DNA of 64,000 bases from Volvox africanus (Eukaryota; Chlorophyta; Chlorophyceae; Chlamydomonadales; Volvocaceae). The notes below the pieces were generated by a model, which saw only the letters and a list, made by a program, of their open reading frames with translations, was not told where the DNA came from and did not search any database. Position numbers and translations under genes: made by a program. Numbering within the stretch: the stretch's first letter is position 1; the number at the start of each line of letters is the position of its first letter. Below, piece by piece: positions 58,770 through 64,000 of this stretch. The stretch spans positions 186,001-250,000 of the forward strand of contig BSDZ01000091.1 in assembly GCA_030268105.1 (NCBI GenBank), in the 5' to 3' direction.

Positions 58770-59893
58770 TTGTCATCGCATAAAAAACGTAATGCACATT
58801 TTAAGGGGAAGGCTTGGAACCAGGCTCAGAAGAAACTAACTATCCATATATCCCTAAAACAGCCATCTGTTCAATTGGTATCCCCTGAAGTAAGCAGAAT
58901 CAGTATACGAAAGGATCATGATCGTGGTGAGCCATCAAAGCGGAACAGGTCATATGAGCAGGCCGCCATCAACAAAGCCGTCCGCGACAACGTGCCGTAC
59001 AACCTCGACAGCAGCCTGAAGAATCCACGGGTCCTCATTGCGAAGGATATTCAACGTGTGCCGCATCTGCAGCCCGTTTGGGATAAGTGCTTTGCTGCTG
59101 GCTTTGCACAAGTGGCTGACTTACAGCCAAGAGTTACGGTCGACTGCTTCAAGAAGAAATGGCAAAAGTGCGTACATGTTTATTTTCCTACTGTTATGCT
59201 TCTAGTGATTATCTTGTTTGTGGTCATCATACATGCCATCCATATCATTAGCTTACTTTCAGTGGGGACAGACAACAATAGAATGAAGCATGCACAGTAT
59301 AAAAAGTAAGCACTTTTATTCGGTGCATCCCATGTACTTTGTAGATACGCAACGGATTACAATGCCCAACATGCAAGGTACGAAAAGGTGAAGGCCACCC
59401 AAAAGGAGGAACTTGCCTGCAAGCCAGGTTTGTGAGCTCGTACTGCTACTTGTCATCCATATACTTTTTTACAACATATTTTGATCAGGTTGTTTGATAA
59501 AAAAAATCCTTTCTATGTATTTTGAAAAATGGAATATGGGGTAAACGCGGGCCAAAGATTTGTTTTACGACAAAGGACATGCCATGCCTCTTACGCTATG
59601 TACGGGATTACGAAAACTTTCGACAATGATGTGTATCATGGCATCTGGCGTTGATGTTCGTCTTCGCATTATTTTTATGTAGATGAGTTTGAGAAGAAGC
59701 CATGGAAGAAGCTGTGGAACAAGGAGTCTTGGGCAGCCTGGAGGAGCTTCAAGTACACTCAGCCAGATAACCCAGATGCGGGTCCCAGTGAGTGCCGCAT
59801 TGTGATGGAGGATTTGAATGTGACAGATCGGCAACAGGAGCTTATTAATGCACTTGTGCAGCGGAAGCATCCACGACTCGAGCGAAACGAAAA
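58770..59893 (+). pseudogene. Three-exon gene truncated by retrotransposon sequence
   Basis: Exon A (open from 58,770 with no in-frame ATG; true start unresolved) ends at 59,167 (CAAAA/GTGCGT). Exon B is 59,345-59,427 (TTTGTAG acceptor, CCAG/GTTTGT donor). Exon C starts at 59,683 after TTATGTAG. The phases match at both introns (177 and 255 bp). The joined product reads smoothly: VTVDCFKKKWQ, then KYATDYNAQHARYEKVKATQ, then [20 protein letters not shown] and [19 protein letters not shown]. Close to 59,893 it runs into antisense reverse-transcriptase sequence, which supplies an immediate TAA (59,907). Lys/Trp/Tyr spacing around KKKWQKYxxxY loosely recalls Myb/SANT-like or MADF DNA-binding folds, but I do not recognise the family. 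The protein is probably C-terminally truncated. Confidence 0.5.
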
Positions 59894-60596
59894 CGCCTTT
59901 GCGAGTTAAGTTAGTAAGCGGGGCCGCAATGATGGAATATTTTTCAATGAACTTCCGGAAATAATTGGTCAAGCCAAGGAACTTACGCAGCTCCGTGAGG
60001 TTCTGAGGCGCGGGCCAATCGCGAACCACGGCGACCTTCCGCGGGTTCATCTTCACACCGGTGGCCGACACAATGTGGCCCAAATATTCCACCTGAGGCT
60101 GCGCCCAAAAACATTTGGCGCGTTTAGCAAACAATTGCTCCCGCCTCATAACGTCGAGCACGAGCCGCAGATGCTCCAAGTGCTCCTCGCGCGTCTTAGA
60201 ATATACCAAGATGTCATCCAGGTAGCAAACAACGAACCTGTCGATAAACGGCCTAAACATTCGGTCCATAACCGCCTGAAACGTCGCAGGGGCATTAGTC
60301 AAACCAAACGATAGGACCGTATACTCAAAGTGACCGAAGGGCGTCCGAAAAGCGGTTTTCGGGATATCAGAGGCAGCGATGCGAATCTGATTGTAGCCCT
60401 GTTGTAAGTCAATTGAGGAAAAATAAGCCGAGCCCTTCAGCTTATCCAACAGGTCGTCGACGCGAGGCAAAGGGTAGCGATTTTTCACCGTATTCGCATT
60501 TAACCCCCGGTAATCGATGCACATGCGCAAGGTCCCATCCTTCTTACCGACAAACAAAATCGGTGCAGAATACGGGGATGTGCTGGGGCGTATCAT
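59893..60596 (-). pseudogene. pol: Reverse transcriptase part of pol (frame-shifted, truncated)
   Basis: Reads RNA into cDNA in intact Ty3/gypsy elements. From [20 protein letters not shown] the domain shows the canonical order: [11 protein letters not shown] (about 26-36), [14 protein letters not shown] with the first catalytic Asp at 63, [11 protein letters not shown] (97-107), [13 protein letters not shown] with the catalytic pair Asp127-Asp128, and [12 protein letters not shown] (170-181). The thumb/connection segment [13 protein letters not shown] (205-217) is followed by PLTNLTRKG, where homology ends. Residues after about 236 translate the antisense of a host-like exon and are not RT. 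The frame differs from the upstream protease frame because of a 4-bp duplication at 60,596-60,603. Confidence 0.88.
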
Positions 60597-61950
60597 ACCT
60601 ACCCTTCGCGAGCAAATCCGTCACCTGGCGCTTCACCTCATCCAGTTCCAATGGACTCAACCTGTACATTGGCCGGGCTGTAGGCTGCGCTCCAGGCATG
60701 AGAGGGATTGTGTGATCAACAGGACGCATAGGTGGTAGGCCAGGGATATCTTTAAAGACGTCCTCATACTGCGACAGTAGGGCCTCAACCTCAGGATCCG
60801 CAGAAATCTGCGCGGTGGTGACACAACAGCTCACCCGCGGCCTTAAAAGCAGTCCGTGGGAACCCTTCCGTAACAAACGGACGGCCTCCTTACGCCCGAC
60901 TAGCTCTGGTTCGATTCGCGCGGCCATTGCGGCCACAGCGAAATTAACCATAGGCACCGCCTCAGTTTCGCCCTCCTTTGGTGTGACATGTTCGAACGAC
61001 AGGAAAGGTACCTTAATCGACAGAGTACCCTTGCACATATGCAGGGTTGCGGTCTCCATGTCGATGCGCGCGCGGTACTGCCGTAATGTCGACGACCCCA
61101 TTATGTACGGTGCAGTCTCTGCTAAGCCCTGCAGCACGTACGGCCGGGTCACAACACGCAAAGGGCCTATCGATAGGCTAAGGGTAATCCTGCCCACGAT
61201 GGGATGCTTACCCCCGTCAGCAAGGGTAACCTGTGGACAATCAGACGACTCTGGGGACAACCCCAGCGCGTTCACCTCTGCGACAGAGATGAAGTTGTCG
61301 CTGGCACCGGTGTCAACAAGTGCCTTCAGAGTACGGCCATTCAAACCGATCTGAACCACAGGGACACGGTTATCTATGAGCGACTGCCCAGCAGACAACG
61401 TCAGTGCACTTAGGGCGGGTCCGTAACCTACGGCACCCCCGTCAGGAGCTTCGTACCAAACGTCAACCGAGTAGGACGTGCTTGGCCACGGAGCCAGCGT
61501 ACCCTCCCGATCCACACCATTAAACAAAACGGTGCCCGGCTCGAACCGGTGGACATGCCGCATACCCCTTAACGATGCCTCTGCCTTGCGCCGACAGAAA
61601 GCAGGGAGTAATACACATGCGGCAGTGCCTGGATATTGACGCCTACATCTCCTGTATATGGCCAACTGTTCCGACATCTCACGCAGAGACGAGGGGATGA
61701 ACAAAACCACGTGGTTAGACAGATCGATAGACGACAGGGGACGGCGAGGTGTAAACAAATTACACAACGGGTCGAAGCAGAGAAGTCCCGTGCGTCCGTC
61801 AAGCGTGATGCGTCGCGCAATGACTCGCTCGATGTGTCCAAGTACACAAGGCAACAATGCCTTAACGGCTGGCCGTAAGGATGACCACCGACCACGCATT
61901 AGTTCAGAAATCCCAGGTGGTGCCCCCTCCGCAGGAACCCGGGCAAGCCC
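60544..61950 (-). CDS. pol: Pol N-terminal part: spacer, aspartic protease, RT start
   Basis: This stays in the same frame as gag, directly after its UAG. From the first ATG (61,899) it has 451 codons. Residues 1-175 have no recognised domain. The retropepsin-like protease has its active site at [12 protein letters not shown] (DTGAS at 196-200) and a flap/second-half motif [11 protein letters not shown] (265-274). It would cleave the polyprotein as a dimer. From about 378 ([14 protein letters not shown]) the conserved lead-in of Ty3/gypsy RT begins and runs to DLLAKG (428-433). The frame then shifts and terminates in unrelated residues at 60,544. The extended domain of about 170 residues between gag and protease is longer than in many gypsy elements. 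Confidence 0.8.
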   Translation of the reverse strand, partial: GLARVPAEGAPPGISELMRGRWSSLRPAVKALLPCVLGHIERVIARRITLDGRTGLLCFDPLCNLFTPRRPLSSIDLSNHVVLFIPSSLREMSEQLAIYRRCRRQYPGTAACVLLPAFCRRKAEASLRGMRHVHRFEPGTVLFNGVDREGTLAPWPSTSYSVDVWYEAPDGGAVGYGPALSALTLSAGQSLIDNRVPVVQIGLNGRTLKALVDTGASDNFISVAEVNALGLSPESSDCPQVTLADGGKHPIVGRITLSLSIGPLRVVTRPYVLQGLAETAPYIMGSSTLRQYRARIDMETATLHMCKGTLSIKVPFLSFEHVTPKEGETEAVPMVNFAVAAMAARIEPELVGRKEAVRLLRKGSHGLLLRPRVSCCVTTAQISADPEVEALLSQYEDVFKDIPGLPPMRPVDHTIPLMPGAQPTARPMYRLSPLELDEVKRQVTDLLAKGRYDTPQHIPVFCTDFVCR

Positions 61951-63183
61951 CTATTTCGGCTGAGGTACAAACGGCGGCATTAGCGGGCAATCCTTCGTGG
62001 AACGGCTCTCCGCACACCGTAGACAAACGTTGGCCAATTTTCGACGCTCGAATTCGGAACGATTGCAATTCCATTTTGGCATAAATGTGTCGTCCGTACG
62101 AGTATGCTTCGCGTTGGGGTCGGAACGCTGTGCGGCTGCCGACGACGGCGCACCACCACGCTTCCTGTTCCTAGCTGGGTCCGAGCTCGGACCTGCTCCT
62201 CCTGTACCACGGACACCCGAGCTAGCGCCCCCGCGCGCCTTGCGTTGCCCGTTGCTGCGTCGCGTCACGGCAGTAGGCGTGGGGCGGGTCGCGCCGAGGT
62301 CCTGGTCGAGAGCTACAGCTTCCCCAAGTGGATCCTGCACTTGCACGGCATTTGCACGAGGGGCAGACTTGACTTCTTCCTCGCCGGCAAGGAGTCGTAT
62401 CTCCGTGCCCTTAGCAAAAGCGACCAGCGCGTCATACGACTTGATCTGCGCTCCAACCAAGTCAGTGGCGCACCATTTAGCCAAAAGTTTCGTTAGGCCT
62501 CGCCTAAACCAAAAGACACGCTCAGATTCGGTGAGGTCAGCAATGGGAGTCACAAGTGCTTCGAAGCGTGACTGGTACGCAGGTACATTTTCATCCCGAC
62601 GCATGTGGTAGCTACCGGCTGCCAAAACGTTACGAGCTTCCACATCGCGTGCTTGAACCTCAGTAGCGAATCGTGCGAGCAAAGCGGCGACCAACTCGTC
62701 AAAAGTATAGTTGCTCCGGGCGTTGGTCCAATTGCGATACCAGTCCTTCGCTGAGCCCTCGAGGGTGTTACCATCGAAGAGACACCTGATACCGTCATTA
62801 TCGCCACCATGAGCCTGGAGATACTTTTTAGCGTCACGCACGTACGCACGAGTTGCATCGGCTATGCTATGCCCTGGTGTCTTGTCGGTCAGCGAAATAT
62901 TGAGCCTAGGAACGGGAATCGACAATCTCATCACCTCAGGGATGTCATCATGCCCTCGAGCTTGAGGTAATGGCAGAACCCTTGGTCCAGCAGTGTTGTC
63001 CATATTCGTGTTCACTGCTGAATGCGGCACAATTAAGTGAGCAGGGGTCTGAAGGAAAAGGGGCTCTTGAGTGGCTCGCGCGCCAACAGTCTCAAGACCT
63101 CTATCCGGTGCTCTAGCAGCCACAACAAAATCGGGTTGGCTAGCTAGGCTAGTGTGCGGCGTATCGTCGTGTTCCGCGGACAT
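61951..63183 (-). CDS. gag: Gag capsid/nucleocapsid protein of Ty3/gypsy element
   Basis: The 410-codon frame begins at an ATG (63,183-63,181) and ends in UAG (61,953-61,951). Residues about 80-270 form the retrotransposon capsid domain: the typical LEGSAKDWYRNW (141-152), FDELVAALLARF (161-172), AYQSRFEALV (202-211) and RRGLTKLLAKWC (227-238). A basic, Gly/Ser-rich linker follows (about 305-355). The C-terminus holds a degenerate zinc knuckle, CLRCAESRSTKDCP (387-400). It keeps three cysteines, but the spacing C-x2-C-x8-C is one residue short and the usual His is missing. The reading frame is intact. Gag assembles virus-like particles in the cytoplasm and packages the element RNA (family knowledge). 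Confidence 0.85.
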   Translation of the reverse strand: MSAEHDDTPHTSLASQPDFVVAARAPDRGLETVGARATQEPLFLQTPAHLIVPHSAVNTNMDNTAGPRVLPLPQARGHDDIPEVMRLSIPVPRLNISLTDKTPGHSIADATRAYVRDAKKYLQAHGGDNDGIRCLFDGNTLEGSAKDWYRNWTNARSNYTFDELVAALLARFATEVQARDVEARNVLAAGSYHMRRDENVPAYQSRFEALVTPIADLTESERVFWFRRGLTKLLAKWCATDLVGAQIKSYDALVAFAKGTEIRLLAGEEEVKSAPRANAVQVQDPLGEAVALDQDLGATRPTPTAVTRRSNGQRKARGGASSGVRGTGGAGPSSDPARNRKRGGAPSSAAAQRSDPNAKHTRTDDTFMPKWNCNRSEFERRKLANVCLRCAESRSTKDCPLMPPFVPQPK

Positions 63184-63582
63184 GAAGCACTAAACGATAC
63201 CCTAGATTTGCGTAATAGAAGCCGACTTCTATCGCAAAGGCAAGAGTACAAAGCGATTCGGTGAGCCTACCGACAGTACTCTTGAGAAGATTCAGCAAAC
63301 TCAGCAAGTAATTGCCCAGCTGAGTCCTGATCTCCGTAGTTTGGGCAATGAGAGTCGCCAACTGGTCCGGACGAACGCCGGTCTCAGTCGCCGCGGCAAG
63401 CAATGCCGGTGCACTGAGATTACCTGCGACTCAGAGCGTACACTTACACAACAAGTGCAGCAATCTAAGCAAAAGCAATTAAACAATTACAAACCGGAAG
63501 CGGCGGCGTCCAAAACGGCGCGGCCTAAGTCTTCGGCAAAAGTATCTAGCGGTCCTCGTGGTTCGTCGCTGGAACTCGCCAT
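63149..63582 (-). CDS. Leader frame with possible 71-bp intron, upstream of gag
   Basis: About 50 bp after the primer-binding site an ATG (63,582) opens a 31-codon frame, MASSSDEPRGPLDTFAEDLG to a TAA at 63,487. If GTTTGT (from 63,494) is spliced to GTCGCAG (ending 63,424), the frame continues in phase into a longer one: ALLAAATETGVRPDQLATLI, TTEIRTQLGNYLLSLLNLLK. That frame ends at 63,149, overlapping the gag start by 35 bp in a different frame. The leucine-rich segment looks like a helical or coiled region. It could be a small accessory protein, an N-terminal gag extension that needs a further splice or shift, or chance. The intron is inferred from GT-AG and phase only. Confidence 0.35.
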
Positions 63583-63634
63583 AGAAAGAACCTACTTCCG
63601 ATTAGACAAAGAGAGACAGTTAGGCAACGAACCT

Positions 63635-63646
63635 GTCTCGATACCA
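63635..63646 (-). promoter_or_regulatory. Primer-binding site (tRNA-Met type)
   Basis: On the - strand TGGTATCGAGAC starts four bases after the LTR end TACAACA. It matches eight consecutive bases of the plant-type initiator tRNA-Met site TGGTATCAGAGC. Spacing from a CA-terminated LTR and the order LTR-PBS-gag agree with a first-strand priming site. Confidence 0.65.
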
Positions 63647-63649
63647 AAT

Positions 63650-64000
63650 TGTTGTACCTCGCGTTCGCGTTTGCTCATCAGTATCTGCACGTCTGGAGAC
63701 TATCGACACCGATGCGCGAGCACTTGCAAGTACAGCAAGGCAAGCGAGAGCAAACAGAGACAGCGGAAGACTTCAAGACGAAGAGAGATATAACTTACAG
63801 TCTTACAGATCGGAATGATGCAATGGACGAAATCGCCGTCAGCGCCGGAAGCAAGCAATCATCACGCGGCGGTGATTAGCGAAGTTCAGGCTTAGCTCGG
63901 GCTAAGTAGAATGTCGTATAGCAATAATAGTGTAGAACACACAAGTGTTCTCCGGTATCGAATGTCTTGTCTAGCTTAGCCGTCCTCGCATCTGTTATAC
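63650..64000 (-). repeat. 3' portion of the 5' LTR
   Basis: The - strand sequence entering from the right edge down to TACAACA (63,656-63,650) precedes the primer-binding site and should be the R/U5 end of the 5' LTR. It ends in CA as expected. Its TG start is outside the window, so total length is unknown. No second LTR exists inside the window for comparison. Confidence 0.55.

Larger units (their letters stand above)
59893..64000 (-). mobile_element. Ty3/gypsy LTR retrotransposon, 3'-truncated
   Basis: On the - strand, from the right edge, come part of the 5' LTR, a primer-binding site (63,635-63,646), a leader with a short possibly spliced frame, gag, protease and reverse transcriptase. 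Gag-protease-RT order, a DTGAS protease and a YLDD reverse transcriptase with [11 protein letters not shown] are Ty3/gypsy hallmarks. Homology stops after LTNLTRKG, just before the RNase H domain. RNase H, integrase and the 3' LTR are absent, and the sequence switches abruptly to exon C of a host-like gene. The element is therefore a truncated, non-autonomous relic. The upstream LTR edge and any target duplication lie outside the window. Confidence 0.88.

Noticed and set aside
49324..61953. Alternative nuclear code (UAA/UAG read as Gln, as in some ulvophyte algae)
   Set aside because: Only two in-frame UAR codons are seen, each in a pseudogene-like or transposon context, while the gag and RT frames use CAA/CAG for their Gln residues with no other internal UAR. 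A nonsense mutation and a gag stop explain them more simply.
60075..62611. Open + strand frames across the retrotransposon (for example 60,815-61,354 and 61,997-62,611)
   Set aside because: They are antisense shadows of gag and pol, which carry clear protein-family motifs on the - strand.

Overview
The window looks eukaryotic nuclear DNA, most likely from a green alga or a related protist. This is an inference from GT-AG introns with GTGCGT/GTGAGC donors, two TGTAA poly(A)-type signals before an A-run, a Ty3/gypsy LTR retrotransposon whose primer-binding site resembles the common plant initiator-tRNA type, and a plant/algal-like NOG1-type GTPase exon. No bacterial operon, tRNA, rRNA or CRISPR is visible.

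Bases 1 to about 43,500 are one giant, strand-asymmetric satellite. The core unit is the 9-mer GGTGGCGTT (5 G, 3 T, 1 C, no A on the + strand). That unit has no stop codon in any of the six frames, so reading frames of up to about 3,600 codons follow from composition alone. The array is organised at several levels: 9-mers, boxes of 100-400 bp, then cassettes ending in a conserved boundary box. Successive domains are built from different higher-order periods (3,458; 1,029; 1,320; 1,756; 2,933 bp), with neighbouring copies nearly identical. Each boundary box moves the repeat register by exactly one reading frame in the same direction, so the Gly-Gly-Val register on + (and the Asn-Ala-Thr, Thr-Pro-Pro and Gln-Arg-His registers on -) rotates through all three frames along the array.

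From 43.2 to 44.6 kb the array frays. There is a C-rich tract (a G-quadruplex motif on the - strand), a degenerate minisatellite, a 132-bp direct duplication and a stray satellite island. From 44.6 to 57.4 kb is low-density DNA with a few candidate exons: a broken NOG1-like GTPase exon, an exon ending in a GTGCGT donor, two - strand coding-like segments near 52.5 kb, and a divergent pair at 55.6-57.1 kb whose + strand member has a clear 99-bp intron and a putative poly(A) signal downstream. From 57.7 to 58.1 kb lies a small MITE-like element and a cluster of TGCGTTA inverted repeats.

From 58.8 to 59.9 kb a three-exon + strand gene is cut off at a junction with an antisense, 3'-truncated Ty3/gypsy element that fills the window to its right end (59.9-64.0 kb). 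The element keeps the 3' end of its 5' LTR, a primer-binding site, a possibly spliced leader frame, gag, an in-frame UAG, protease and most of reverse transcriptase. It has lost RNase H, integrase and the 3' LTR, and pol carries a 4-bp duplication, so this copy is dead.
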